Shown here: piece by piece, positions 23,192 to 31,858 of the stretch
How positions within the stretch are numbered: position 1 is the first letter of the stretch
Layout of the letters: every line of letters starts with the position of its first letter
Assembly (NCBI GenBank): GCA_002435305.1
Contig: DJMH01000053.1
Coordinates: 2,824 to 38,042, forward strand
DNA: 35,219 nucleotides
Origin: Dehalococcoidia bacterium UBA6495
GTDB lineage: Bacteria > Chloroflexota > Dehalococcoidia > Lucifugimonadales > UBA826
Direction of reading: 5' to 3'
The notes under the pieces: generated by a model
What the model was told of the DNA's origin: nothing
Databases searched by the model: none
The model's input: only the letters and a program-made list of their open reading frames with translations
Translations under genes and position numbers: made by a program

Positions 23192-25985
23192 GCCAGTTGG
23201 AGACTATGCTTTCGACCTCTTCCGATTTCGGGCGTTGAATTTCCATTTTTGGCAAAGCTTTGATGAACCTGTGTCCATACCTGCTGTTGATCACTCGACT
23301 ATCTAAAATGAAAACCGCTCCTCGATCTTTATTTGAACGGACCAATCTTCCAAACCCTTGGCGAAATCGAATAATAGCATTCGGAAGAGCGTATTCCATA
23401 AATGGGTTTGAATATTTTTCAGCCCGTGCTGAATAGATCGGATCACTGGGCACATCGAAAGGTAATCGTGTTATCACTAACACTTGCAAGGCATCTCCCC
23501 TGAGGTCTATTCCTTCCCAAAAAGATGAGGTTCCCAGTAGCACTGTTTCAGGATGTTTCTTCATCCTCTCAATCAATTGTCTTGGAGTTCCTGACATGCC
23601 CTGGGCCAATATGTCCAAATAATCCCCAGAATATTTATCTTTAAGCAACTGGAAGACTGTCTTCAAAGAGGAATATGACGTGAATAATGCAATGGTGCGG
23701 CCACCTGCTGCCATGGCAGCTTGATATATATTCTTAGCAACCATTTCCTCATAATAGGGTTCCCTCGGGTCCGGTATATCTGTTGGCATCACTACAGTTG
23801 CCAAATCCTCATAGGGGAAAGGGGACCCTAACAGCAACTGGTATTCTGGATTTATTCCTAACCTCTGGTTGATATGCTGAAAAGAGCCATCTGTGCTCAA
23901 GGTGGCACTAGTGATTACCACGGAAAAATCTTGGTCAAACAGTTGATCCTTTAGTTGGTCACCAACCTCGATAGGTGCTCCCGACAATGTAGAATAATCA
24001 GGGTTATGGTCGAGTGATATCCAATAAACATAATTTTGTGTCCGCTCAAAAAGAAAATGTTGAATGAAATTATTTACCTCAACAATGGAATTTTGAGTAT
24101 TGTGGATATCTCCCAAAATCTCGACGACGCTACGGTGGTTTTCATATTTTTCCAAGATTCTGTTCGCAGCAATCAATCCTTTGGATATAGAGGAAACCTG
24201 TCCTTCAATATCTCTTCCCAGCGAACACAGATCGTCCCACAATGGTGGCTCTTCACCAATTTTGATTCGGTATTTATCTGATGGTAGGAAAGACGATTTA
24301 TGTCCAGTTGATTGCTTCATGATTTCGGTGGCAAAGGAAAAGAGAATATTGAAACTATCCTGCAAACTTTTTAGTGATGAAGCAACAGATTCGCTTGAGT
24401 TTGATAATCCTCTTACATCCTCCGCATTCATTTTCAGTGGTGCAAATAAGGTGTTTATATTTGAGAATATCGAATCTCGGCCTCTCAGTGGTGAAAGTGT
24501 TTCACCAGCAAGACCGTGGGAAACTTGAAACCCAAAGGCCTGAGTTGCTTGATCCTCAAGATGATGGGCTTCATCTATCACTAAAGCCCCGAATTCTGGG
24601 AGTAGGGATCTACCAGATTTAAGATCCGCCATAAGGAGGGAATGATTTACGACAACTAAATCTGAAGTACTTGCTTCTTCTCGAGCCTGTTTTAAAAAAC
24701 ATTTCCCGTTGTACCCCCCACACATAAAGGCTCCTTCAGCGTTCAACCTTGACCAAAGAAACCTATGTTGCGTTCTAGATAAATTTAATTCCGCCTGATC
24801 TCCTGTTAAAGTCGTATCCAACCAAACTAGAATTTTCGATATTAAAATAGTTTCACTTTTGTCCAGTTGTTCTCTTGAGGCGAAATACCGGAATTTTTTA
24901 AGGCACAGATAATTTCGCCTACCCTTTAATACAGAGTATCTAACATCACTATTCGCAGCAGTTTTATGACCTGTCTTCACTGCCCAAGCTGCGATCGGTA
25001 GATCTTCTTCCATCAATTGATCTTGCAGGTTTATGGTATTGGTCGAAATCACTACCCGCTTATCGTTATCTTTTGCGTACTGGATTGCAGGAATCAAATA
25101 CGCCATGGATTTGCCGACTCCCGTTCCTGCTTCTATGACTGAAGTGCTGTTATTTTCAATTGTCTCTTTTACCATCACTGCCATATCCAGTTGCTCTTGT
25201 CGCTCCTCGAAAGCAGTCAAGGAGTAGGCCAGGGCACCATGGTCGGAGAAAAGTTCTTGCAAATCAGTAGAAAAATTTCGATCTTTGCTTTGGATTTCGG
25301 TTTGGGATTCTGTGGAAGGATCTGCCTTAGGGGAGAGGGTATTTTCTTGAGTTTTCTCAGACAATAATCTTTCAGACAATAATGCTTGCAAAACAGGAAG
25401 GCTTTCCCATGATCCCTTTGTCGCCATGTTGTTGATTTCCACAAAAGTTCGCAGTTTCATATTTTTTATTGCTGTGACTAGATTAATGAAGAGATTCATA
25501 GTGTTTTCACAATCTGCCATGGCCCTGTGGGCATTTGAGATGTCCAAATCCAAAAACAAACTAAGTCCAGTTAGACTGTAATCTAATTGGGTAGGGTGAA
25601 TAACATAAGATAAATCCAGAGTGTCGAATATGGTTCCTTCAAAATTAAATCCAAATTCCCTCAGGAATCCGACATCAAACCCAACGTTATGCCCGATCAA
25701 TATCGAGTCTCCGATAAATTCTTTCAATTTTGGGATGATCGAATTGAATTCAGGGGCTACGAGGACGTCCTTGTCAAAAATACCGGTGAGGTCACTTATA
25801 AAGGGAGGTATTTCTCTTCCGGGGTTCACAAAAGATTGGTAGGTTTCTGATATCCCGTCTAAATCAAATTTAATGACAGCTATTTCAATTATTGCGTCGG
25901 TAAGGTTGTCCAAACCGGTCGTTTCAAGATCTATTACACAATAATTATTTTTGATTTGACCATTATTTTGAGTGAGTTGTGTCAT
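23181..25985 (-). CDS. dinG: DinG-family helicase with N-terminal DnaQ-type exonuclease domain
   Basis: A 934-residue fusion of a DEDDh 3'-5' exonuclease (1-180) and a superfamily 2 XPD/DinG helicase (250-925), as in Firmicutes DinG. Exonuclease residues: Asp19 and Glu21 (CVIDLETTG), Asp104 (HNVGFD), His153 and Asp158 (HRAMAD). The Walker A motif is AGTGVGKS (286-293), the Walker B motif VIDEAHH, and the C-terminal motif VI region RFRQGFGRLVRS. In the iron-sulfur region only three cysteines are spaced as expected (NYLC, then MCGGYNGKC); the usual fourth is missing, so a 4Fe-4S cluster is doubtful. In some Gram-positive homologues the helicase half acts as a nuclease-associated ATPase. It is cotranscribed with the OGG1-like gene. 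Confidence 0.93.
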   Translation of the reverse strand: MTQLTQNNGQIKNNYCVIDLETTGLDNLTDAIIEIAVIKFDLDGISETYQSFVNPGREIPPFISDLTGIFDKDVLVAPEFNSIIPKLKEFIGDSILIGHNVGFDVGFLREFGFNFEGTIFDTLDLSYVIHPTQLDYSLTGLSLFLDLDISNAHRAMADCENTMNLFINLVTAIKNMKLRTFVEINNMATKGSWESLPVLQALLSERLLSEKTQENTLSPKADPSTESQTEIQSKDRNFSTDLQELFSDHGALAYSLTAFEERQEQLDMAVMVKETIENNSTSVIEAGTGVGKSMAYLIPAIQYAKDNDKRVVISTNTINLQDQLMEEDLPIAAWAVKTGHKTAANSDVRYSVLKGRRNYLCLKKFRYFASREQLDKSETILISKILVWLDTTLTGDQAELNLSRTQHRFLWSRLNAEGAFMCGGYNGKCFLKQAREEASTSDLVVVNHSLLMADLKSGRSLLPEFGALVIDEAHHLEDQATQAFGFQVSHGLAGETLSPLRGRDSIFSNINTLFAPLKMNAEDVRGLSNSSESVASSLKSLQDSFNILFSFATEIMKQSTGHKSSFLPSDKYRIKIGEEPPLWDDLCSLGRDIEGQVSSISKGLIAANRILEKYENHRSVVEILGDIHNTQNSIVEVNNFIQHFLFERTQNYVYWISLDHNPDYSTLSGAPIEVGDQLKDQLFDQDFSVVITSATLSTDGSFQHINQRLGINPEYQLLLGSPFPYEDLATVVMPTDIPDPREPYYEEMVAKNIYQAAMAAGGRTIALFTSYSSLKTVFQLLKDKYSGDYLDILAQGMSGTPRQLIERMKKHPETVLLGTSSFWEGIDLRGDALQVLVITRLPFDVPSDPIYSARAEKYSNPFMEYALPNAIIRFRQGFGRLVRSNKDRGAVFILDSRVINSRYGHRFIKALPKMEIQRPKSEEVESIVSNWLGI

Positions 25986-26004
25986 GTTATTTGTACTACG
26001 TTAC

Positions 26005-26010
26005 TATAAT
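26005..26010 (+). promoter_or_regulatory. -10 box of a possible argH promoter
   Basis: TATAAT 74 bases before the argH ATG, in the 99-base divergent gap with dinG. No fitting -35 hexamer lies 16-18 bases upstream, so this is tentative. Confidence 0.3.
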
Positions 26011-26084
26011 CCTATGCTATCAATGTAAAAAGTCTCTGTCGTATATCATGTATGTGAGAAAGAAATAGGTTTAGGTACCGGTAT

Positions 26085-27461
26085 ATGAGCAACAAAAAAG
26101 ATCAAAATCCATTTATTAAAGAGCTATCAGATAAGGTAGGAGATTTTACCGTCTCTTTACACTATGATCGACGGTTGTACAAGCAGGACATAAAAGGCTC
26201 CATTGTTCATGCCTCTATGCTCTGCAATCAGAAAATAATCACTTTGCCCGATAGGGATGCTATCGTCACCGGATTACTAGAAATAGAATCGGAAATTGAG
26301 ACTGGCATTTTTACCTGGAGGCCAGAATTAGAAGATATTCACATGAATATTGAAAGCCGGCTGCATGAAAAGATTGGTTCCGTAGCCGGTAAACTTCATA
26401 CTGCCCGTTCTAGAAATGATCAAGTCTCTTTAGATATGCGAATGTATGTTAGAGATTCGATAAATATCGTTATAGAACAACTTACAGGCCTACAGCGCGT
26501 TTTATTGGATCTTGCATCGCAATACAACAACATAATTATTCCTGGGTACACCCATTTGCAAAAAGCACAGCCTGTACTTTTTGCCCATCATCTATTGGCG
26601 TATTTTGAAATGCTTACAAGAGATAAAACAAGATTTAAGGAGGCGTACCAAAGAACTGATGTTTTACCGCTGGGCAGCGGGGCTTTGGCTGGACTTCCAT
26701 ATGATTTGGACCGTTCTTATGTTGCCAAGGAGTTAGGGTTCTCTGAGATTTCTGGAAATAGTATGGATGCTGTTTCGGATAGGGATTTTGTAATCGATTA
26801 TTTATCGGCAGCGTCAATATGTATGATGCATATTTCTAGATTCTCTGAAGAATTAATTCTTTGGACAACAGAAGAGTTTTCACTTATTAAATTACCGGCA
26901 GAATACACTACCGGAAGCAGCATCATGCCACAAAAAAGGAATCCTGATTTTGCTGAGATTTCAAGAGGTAAAACCGGAAGAGTGTACGGTAACTTAATTT
27001 CTATGCTGACAATCTTGAAAGGCTTACCGATGACTTACAATCGAGATTTGCAGGAAGATAAAGAAGGATTTTTCGACAGTCATGATACTTTAACATCAGT
27101 CTTGGAAGTTTTTGTCGGGATGCTACCTGGTATATATGTAAATTCAGAAAAGGCTCGACAGTCTGCTGAAGGCGGAATGGTTCTAGCTACTGACCTCGCC
27201 GATTATTTAGTAATTAAAGGAGTTCCATTTCGAGAAGCTCACGGAATAATTAGTGAGTTAACAAACTACGCATCCAATAACCATAAAATGTTCAGCGAGG
27301 TTTCTTTAGAAGAGTATAGAGATTTTTCTATGTTATTTGACGAAGACGTCTACGAAATCAGCGTAGAATCTTCGATTAGTGCCCGAAATACTGTAGGCGG
27401 GACCTCTTTCAAAATGGTGCAGCAAGCCATCAAAGCCGGTTATCGAAAACTGGGAGGGTAA
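26085..27461 (+). CDS. argH: Argininosuccinate lyase ArgH
   Basis: A 458-residue fumarase/aspartase-superfamily enzyme that splits argininosuccinate into arginine and fumarate, the last step of arginine synthesis. The three conserved regions are present: KLHTARSRNDQVSLDMRM (about 104-121), PGYTHLQKAQPVLFAHH, and the superfamily signature GSSIMPQKRNPD beginning at Gly277, with the catalytic serine. Its length is normal. The gene heads a tight operon: rpe begins one base after its stop. No other arg genes lie in the window. Confidence 0.97.
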   Translation: MSNKKDQNPFIKELSDKVGDFTVSLHYDRRLYKQDIKGSIVHASMLCNQKIITLPDRDAIVTGLLEIESEIETGIFTWRPELEDIHMNIESRLHEKIGSVAGKLHTARSRNDQVSLDMRMYVRDSINIVIEQLTGLQRVLLDLASQYNNIIIPGYTHLQKAQPVLFAHHLLAYFEMLTRDKTRFKEAYQRTDVLPLGSGALAGLPYDLDRSYVAKELGFSEISGNSMDAVSDRDFVIDYLSAASICMMHISRFSEELILWTTEEFSLIKLPAEYTTGSSIMPQKRNPDFAEISRGKTGRVYGNLISMLTILKGLPMTYNRDLQEDKEGFFDSHDTLTSVLEVFVGMLPGIYVNSEKARQSAEGGMVLATDLADYLVIKGVPFREAHGIISELTNYASNNHKMFSEVSLEEYRDFSMLFDEDVYEISVESSISARNTVGGTSFKMVQQAIKAGYRKLGG

Positions 27462-27462
27462 G

Positions 27463-28125
27463 ATGGCTGAATTTAAACTGCATCCATCGATTCTATCCGC
27501 CGATTTTTCTCAGCTGGACAGGCAAATTCACGAGGCCGAAACTTGCGGAGCTGACGGCATTCACATCGATGTTATGGACGGGCATTTTGTCCCTTCAATC
27601 ACATTTGGGACCCCCATCATAAAAGCTGTGAAAAGTTTATCCCGTTTACCCTTAGATATACACATGATGACCACACACCCTGAAAATCAATTTTCTGAAT
27701 TTGTGGCTGCAGGAGCTGATTCGATTACAGTTCATTACGAGGCATGCCCGACATTGATACACACATTGGTAGAGCTAGGTAAATTTGATGTTAGGAAATG
27801 TGTAGCGTTAAATCCTAGAACCCCTGTTGAAAAGATTTTCGATATTCTTCACATCGTCGACCGAATATTGATAATGTCAGTAGAACCAGGTGCCGGAGGG
27901 CAGAAATTTATACCAGAAAGCCTAATGAAAATTCAAACCCTGTCTAAGGAAATAGAATCTCAAGGACTCTCCATACCTATACAGGTCGATGGCGGGATAA
28001 ATTCAGACACTACTTTGGAGGCAGTCCGGAGTGGAGCAAGTATATTAGTAGCAGGCAGCGCTGTTTTTAATGATAATTTTTCCGTATGCGATGGCATATC
28101 TAACCTGAGAAATTCGTTATTATGA
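27463..28125 (+). CDS. rpe: Ribulose-phosphate 3-epimerase
   Basis: A 220-residue TIM-barrel enzyme interconverting ribulose 5-phosphate and xylulose 5-phosphate in the pentose phosphate pathway. Signatures are PSILSADFSQL, the metal and catalytic segment HIDVMDGHFVPSITFG, LDIHMM, MSVEPGAGGQKF and the phosphate-binding VDGGIN. GGGAGGGTAAG at the end of argH is its ribosome binding site. Its stop overlaps the tsaD start in ATGA, so translation of all three genes is coupled. Confidence 0.97.
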   Translation: MAEFKLHPSILSADFSQLDRQIHEAETCGADGIHIDVMDGHFVPSITFGTPIIKAVKSLSRLPLDIHMMTTHPENQFSEFVAAGADSITVHYEACPTLIHTLVELGKFDVRKCVALNPRTPVEKIFDILHIVDRILIMSVEPGAGGQKFIPESLMKIQTLSKEIESQGLSIPIQVDGGINSDTTLEAVRSGASILVAGSAVFNDNFSVCDGISNLRNSLL

Positions 28126-29159
28126 ACGTTTTGGGAATAGAAACCTCGTGTGATGACACAGCGGCAGCCGTTATAACGGATGGCACGTCAATTCGGTCAA
28201 ACATAGTGGCATCCCAGTCGGACATGCACAAGAAATATGGGGGCATCATCCCTGAAATATCCTCAAGGGAACATCTCACATCTCTTATCCCCGTTGTCAA
28301 TGAAGCTTTAAATAAAGCTGACATGACTCATAAAGACATCGATGCAATTGCCGTCACATATGGCCCAGGCTTAGCGGGCTCTCTTTTGATAGGTGTGAAT
28401 TCCGCAAAGGGTTTATCGATGGCTTGGGACAAACCATTGATAGGAATAAACCACTTAGAAGGGCATATTTATTCAGCTTGGCTGGAAGGCTTGGAACCGG
28501 ATTCCAAGGCAGGATTTCCCATAGTTTGCCTAATAGCATCTGGAGGTCATACTGACCTAATATTGATGAAGGACCACTTAGAATATGAATTGCTAGGTAA
28601 AACCCGGGATGATGCTGCAGGAGAAGCCTTTGATAAGGCCGCCAGAGTGCTTGGTCTAGGTTTTCCGGGGGGCCCTGAAATTCAAAAAATGTCTGAGAAG
28701 GCTCGAGATGAAATTAACCCCTTACCGAGACCCCAAATAAAGAATTCTTTAGATTTCAGTTTCAGTGGGCTTAAAACAGCGTTGGTAAGGCGGGCCGAGT
28801 CCGATGGATTTTATCCCGCTGTTGACGACAAAGGCCCAAGTGTCTACCAAACAACAGAGTATTCCTTTGCATTTCAAGAAGCTATCGTTGATTGCCTAAT
28901 AAGAAATACCAAACAAGCAGTTCTTGAAACCAATAGTAAGTCTGTAATTCTTGGTGGTGGCGTTGCGGCCAATAGTCGCTTAAGAAAAAGAATGAACGAG
29001 GTTATAGACATACCAGTTTTTGTACCACGTGCTCCGCTTTGTACAGACAACGGAGCTATGATAGGAGCCGCTGCATTCTTTAACCTCAAAAACGGGTTCC
29101 CGTTGCAGTTGGACATGGATGCTGTTCCAAACCTGAGAATAGGGCTTACCGCGGAATAA
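28122..29159 (+). CDS. tsaD: tRNA N6-adenosine threonylcarbamoyltransferase TsaD
   Basis: A 345-residue member of the universal Kae1/TsaD family, which transfers threonylcarbamoyl from threonylcarbamoyl-AMP to A37 of ANN-decoding tRNAs. It shows LGIETSCDDTA at the start, the metal-binding NHLEGHIYSAW (His111, His115), VCLIASGGHTDLI, DDAAGEAFDKAARVLGLGFPGGP, DFSFSGLKTA, and CTDNGAMIGAA with the third metal ligand. It overlaps rpe by four bases. Its stop lies within the left arm of a hairpin terminator, and its last 14 bases overlap the convergent small membrane-protein gene. Confidence 0.97.
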   Translation: MNVLGIETSCDDTAAAVITDGTSIRSNIVASQSDMHKKYGGIIPEISSREHLTSLIPVVNEALNKADMTHKDIDAIAVTYGPGLAGSLLIGVNSAKGLSMAWDKPLIGINHLEGHIYSAWLEGLEPDSKAGFPIVCLIASGGHTDLILMKDHLEYELLGKTRDDAAGEAFDKAARVLGLGFPGGPEIQKMSEKARDEINPLPRPQIKNSLDFSFSGLKTALVRRAESDGFYPAVDDKGPSVYQTTEYSFAFQEAIVDCLIRNTKQAVLETNSKSVILGGGVAANSRLRKRMNEVIDIPVFVPRAPLCTDNGAMIGAAAFFNLKNGFPLQLDMDAVPNLRIGLTAE

Positions 29160-29619
29160 AAACCCTATTCACATCGGGGTTTTTAGAATTATCAGTGTTT
29201 ATATATTCCAGTATTGTGCCCATCAAATCTCTCAATTCATCGTCGGCCAAATTTTTTTCAAGGGGAAATTTCGCCGAGAATCCATTAGATTGGATTACAA
29301 GGCACGGCTGATTTTCTTGAGAATATTGATCAAACAAGAGAAACGATCCCATTAGAGTGAATACACATAAGGCAATGATTTTTATAAAAAATCCATCTAA
29401 AGCAGCCATAGCTATAAAGATTAAAACCACGAGCATTGCTAGCCAAACAAAAGTGAATCTTGACTGTCTACTAATGGATTCAACGTAAACAGATTCTACA
29501 GAATCATATTTGATAAAGCCTTCCCTCTTCCCGTCTTTCCCGGTGATGGTGTAAGAAAGTCCATTTTCCGACGGGTATATCTGGTGAGTTTCCTGTGTAC
29601 GCTCTGTAAAAGATTCCAT
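29146..29619 (-). CDS. Small two-helix membrane protein, unknown function
   Basis: About 157 residues from ATG 29619. A soluble N-terminal part (about 1-60: SENGLSYTITGKDGKREGFIKYDSVESVYVE) is followed by two close transmembrane helices (about 62-107) and a short soluble C-terminal part. The layout, a beta-rich stretch with a hydrophobic hairpin, recalls bacterial PH-like or YcxB-type proteins, but I do not recognise the family. The frame extends to a GTG at 29691, which would overlap the start of the divergent gene at 29678; the ATG is therefore preferred. Its 3' end overlaps tsaD and the shared terminator. Confidence 0.62.
   Translation of the reverse strand: MESFTERTQETHQIYPSENGLSYTITGKDGKREGFIKYDSVESVYVESISRQSRFTFVWLAMLVVLIFIAMAALDGFFIKIIALCVFTLMGSFLLFDQYSQENQPCLVIQSNGFSAKFPLEKNLADDELRDLMGTILEYINTDNSKNPDVNRVFIPR
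29158..29184. terminator. Bidirectional hairpin terminator between tsaD and the convergent gene
   Basis: AAAAACCC (29158-29165) and GGGTTTTT (29177-29184) pair perfectly around an 11-base loop. Read on plus, the stem ends in a T run after tsaD; read on minus, it again ends in a T run. It overlaps the tsaD stop codon and lies inside the last codons of the minus-strand gene. Confidence 0.65.
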
Positions 29620-29677
29620 ATATGTGAAGGTATCTCTTTCTGATATATTAATCGATATATTTTTAAAGGCATTATAA

Positions 29678-30733
29678 ATGGAAAGACCCACATCAAAACC
29701 TATCGGCCATCATTATCTCGAATTAGACACTCCAGCCTTATTAGTAAATAGCAAGCTCTTGAAGTCCAATATAGAGAATGCAAAATCCTATCTAAAGGAT
29801 ACATCCTGTAAACTCATTCCCAATGTAGGCACACACGGGGCAGCAGGGATTGCCCGATACCAAACGAATTTTGATCACGAAGCCCCAGTATTTGTCGATA
29901 CACTTCAGCAGGCGCATTCTTTTGCAAATAATGGCTTTAAAAATATAATTATTGAATCCCCGCCCGTTGGTACAGGTAAGGTGGAATCTTTGCACCGGCT
30001 GGTGAACACAGCTCATGTCACCATATCTATTTCCAATTTGGCCCATCTAAATCTGCTTAAACATTTCTCCAGCGAAAATCTCTCCGTCCTGTTCAGAATC
30101 CCGAATAAATCAGACTCAGTTGGAATAAGAACTCATCAGACATTATTAGAGCTTGTAAAACTACTCGAGGAGCATTTCGAAATTAATTGGAAAGGACTGA
30201 TCACCGTCTCTAAAGGTAGTGACAGTTTAGAAGGGTCTTTTAAGGAAATTCTATCTGCTAAATCTTTTCTTCAATCTCATTTTTTCACCTCAAATGAGTT
30301 GTTGATAAACACATCAAATCAATCATTGACGAAAGCTCATGCCAACCTGCCATCGGAGATAACAGGTTTGATATCTGGAAATTATCCTTTCGAGATAAAT
30401 GGGTATTTCCCAGTCTGCTCGGTAGTGTCAACAGTTATGAGTACCCCTGAACCTGGGCGGGCATACATAGATTGTGGACAAAAAGCTATTAGCATAGATC
30501 GAGGAGTTCCATCCGTCGTCAATTATGGAAATGCTGTGGTAGAAAAAATGAGCGCCGAACACGGATACCTTGTTTTTGACACGGCCGAGATGGATTTGAA
30601 AATCGGTGACAAAATTTTACTGAGGCCAGCTAACTACTCAGACACCTTTAACCTTTACGATTTTATAAACCTCATAAAAAATGATCGATTAGAGTCAGTT
30701 ATTGAAACCACCGCCCGTGGCACATTCAAATAA
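29678..30733 (+). CDS. Fold-III PLP-enzyme homologue (D-threonine aldolase/D-serine dehydratase-like) lacking the PLP lysine
   Basis: A 351-residue protein of the alanine-racemase-like N-terminal and D-serine-dehydratase-like C-terminal family. It shows LELDTPALLVNSKLLKSNI at the start and a C-terminal ARGTF-type ending. In active members the lysine that binds PLP lies in RPHxKTHK; here the segment reads KLIPNVGTHGAAGIARYQ, so Gly51 stands in for the lysine and Gly54 for the second lysine. The C-terminal metal motif (PxHxCxTVN) reads LRPANYSDTFN, with Asn and Ser for His and Cys. A catalytic PLP enzyme is therefore unlikely by this site. It is first in a five-gene operon, 15 bases before a paralogue that keeps the lysine, so a regulatory or partner role is possible. 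AAAGG precedes the ATG by nine bases. Confidence 0.75.
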   Translation: MERPTSKPIGHHYLELDTPALLVNSKLLKSNIENAKSYLKDTSCKLIPNVGTHGAAGIARYQTNFDHEAPVFVDTLQQAHSFANNGFKNIIIESPPVGTGKVESLHRLVNTAHVTISISNLAHLNLLKHFSSENLSVLFRIPNKSDSVGIRTHQTLLELVKLLEEHFEINWKGLITVSKGSDSLEGSFKEILSAKSFLQSHFFTSNELLINTSNQSLTKAHANLPSEITGLISGNYPFEINGYFPVCSVVSTVMSTPEPGRAYIDCGQKAISIDRGVPSVVNYGNAVVEKMSAEHGYLVFDTAEMDLKIGDKILLRPANYSDTFNLYDFINLIKNDRLESVIETTARGTFK

Positions 30734-30748
30734 AATCAGGAAAACATT

Positions 30749-31846
30749 ATGCAACCATATCGGCCAAACCTAGGCGCCACACTTGATCTGATAGAAACCC
30801 CAAGTCTTCTTATCGATCTTGAATTAATGGAATCGAATTTTGATGTTATTTCAAAAACTTATTCCAATACCCTATGTAAAATGCGTCAGCATGCAAAAAA
30901 CATAAAGTGTCCTGACATATTATGGCGCCAAATAGAAATTGGTGGCACTTTAAACGGGGTGTGCACAGCCAAGGTTTCAGAGGCTGAAGTCATGGTTGAA
31001 GGCGGCATACGGGATGTGCTAATCACCAGTGAAATTGTAGGTGAAGATAAACAAAGAAGGTTGGCCTACCTGGCAAAAAGAGCAGATGTGAAAGTTTGCA
31101 TCGACAATGAAACAAATTTAAATTCTTTGTCTTTAATAGCTCAGGAAATAGGTTCTGAAATTGGAGTCTTGATAGAAGTTGATACATCCATGGGGCGGGC
31201 AGGCATTCGAACTGCTGAACAAGGAGTCGAACTAGCAAAACTGGCGGAATCGCTGGCTTCAATAAAATTTTTGGGTGTTATGAGCCATCAAACAGTAGAT
31301 GGTTTCGCGGATAAGGAAACACGGTTCATAGAGGGTAAACGGTATATAGACAAATGCTTGGCAGTGAAGACCGCCATTGAAGATCATGGAATTGAAGTCA
31401 CAATCGTTTCGTCAGGGGAAACTTTTTCTTACGACGTTGCTCCCCAAATAGAAGGTGTGACTGAAGTAGAGGGGGGCACTTATGCTCTCATGAGCGGTCC
31501 TGCAAAATATATGGAAGAATTTTCTCTAGCAGGAAAGGTTTTAACGACCGTTATAGACGTGACTGAAACTGAGATTGTAATAGACGCTGGACTCCGGTGC
31601 CTGGGCGGACCTCTTGGGGTAACACCAACCATCGAAGGACATGATGAATTAACCTTCATAGAAATGCATGATTCCTATAGTGTCCTCAGTGTAAAAGAGG
31701 GAAATATTTTCAGAATCGGCCAAACTTTATTTATCTGCACTTCCCAGCAGGATATATTGGTTAACAGATGGGATAATTTCATTGGAGTTCGTGATGGCGT
31801 GGTGGAAGCTGTTTGGGACATATCAGCCAGAGGGTGCCATCACTGA
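30749..31846 (+). CDS. D-threonine aldolase/D-serine dehydratase-like PLP enzyme
   Basis: A 365-residue fold-III PLP protein. It has IETPSLLIDLELMESNF, then MRQHAKNIKCPDILWRQIE, where Lys50 is the expected PLP lysine of the HxKTHK motif (here HAKNIK). The barrel includes VLIEVDTSMGRAGIR, VMSHQ and VSSGETFSYDVAP. The C-terminal domain reads TFIEMHDSYSVL, then FICTSQQDILVNRW and ends VWDISARGCHH. The usual metal ligands His and Cys of the PxHxCxTVN motif appear as Gln and Asp, so metal use may differ. The family includes D-threonine aldolase, 3-hydroxyaspartate aldolase and D-serine dehydratase; the substrate cannot be told. It stands between its lysine-lacking paralogue and a METTL7-like methyltransferase. 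Confidence 0.82.
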   Translation: MQPYRPNLGATLDLIETPSLLIDLELMESNFDVISKTYSNTLCKMRQHAKNIKCPDILWRQIEIGGTLNGVCTAKVSEAEVMVEGGIRDVLITSEIVGEDKQRRLAYLAKRADVKVCIDNETNLNSLSLIAQEIGSEIGVLIEVDTSMGRAGIRTAEQGVELAKLAESLASIKFLGVMSHQTVDGFADKETRFIEGKRYIDKCLAVKTAIEDHGIEVTIVSSGETFSYDVAPQIEGVTEVEGGTYALMSGPAKYMEEFSLAGKVLTTVIDVTETEIVIDAGLRCLGGPLGVTPTIEGHDELTFIEMHDSYSVLSVKEGNIFRIGQTLFICTSQQDILVNRWDNFIGVRDGVVEAVWDISARGCHH

Positions 31847-31858
31847 GTTAGCTAAACA

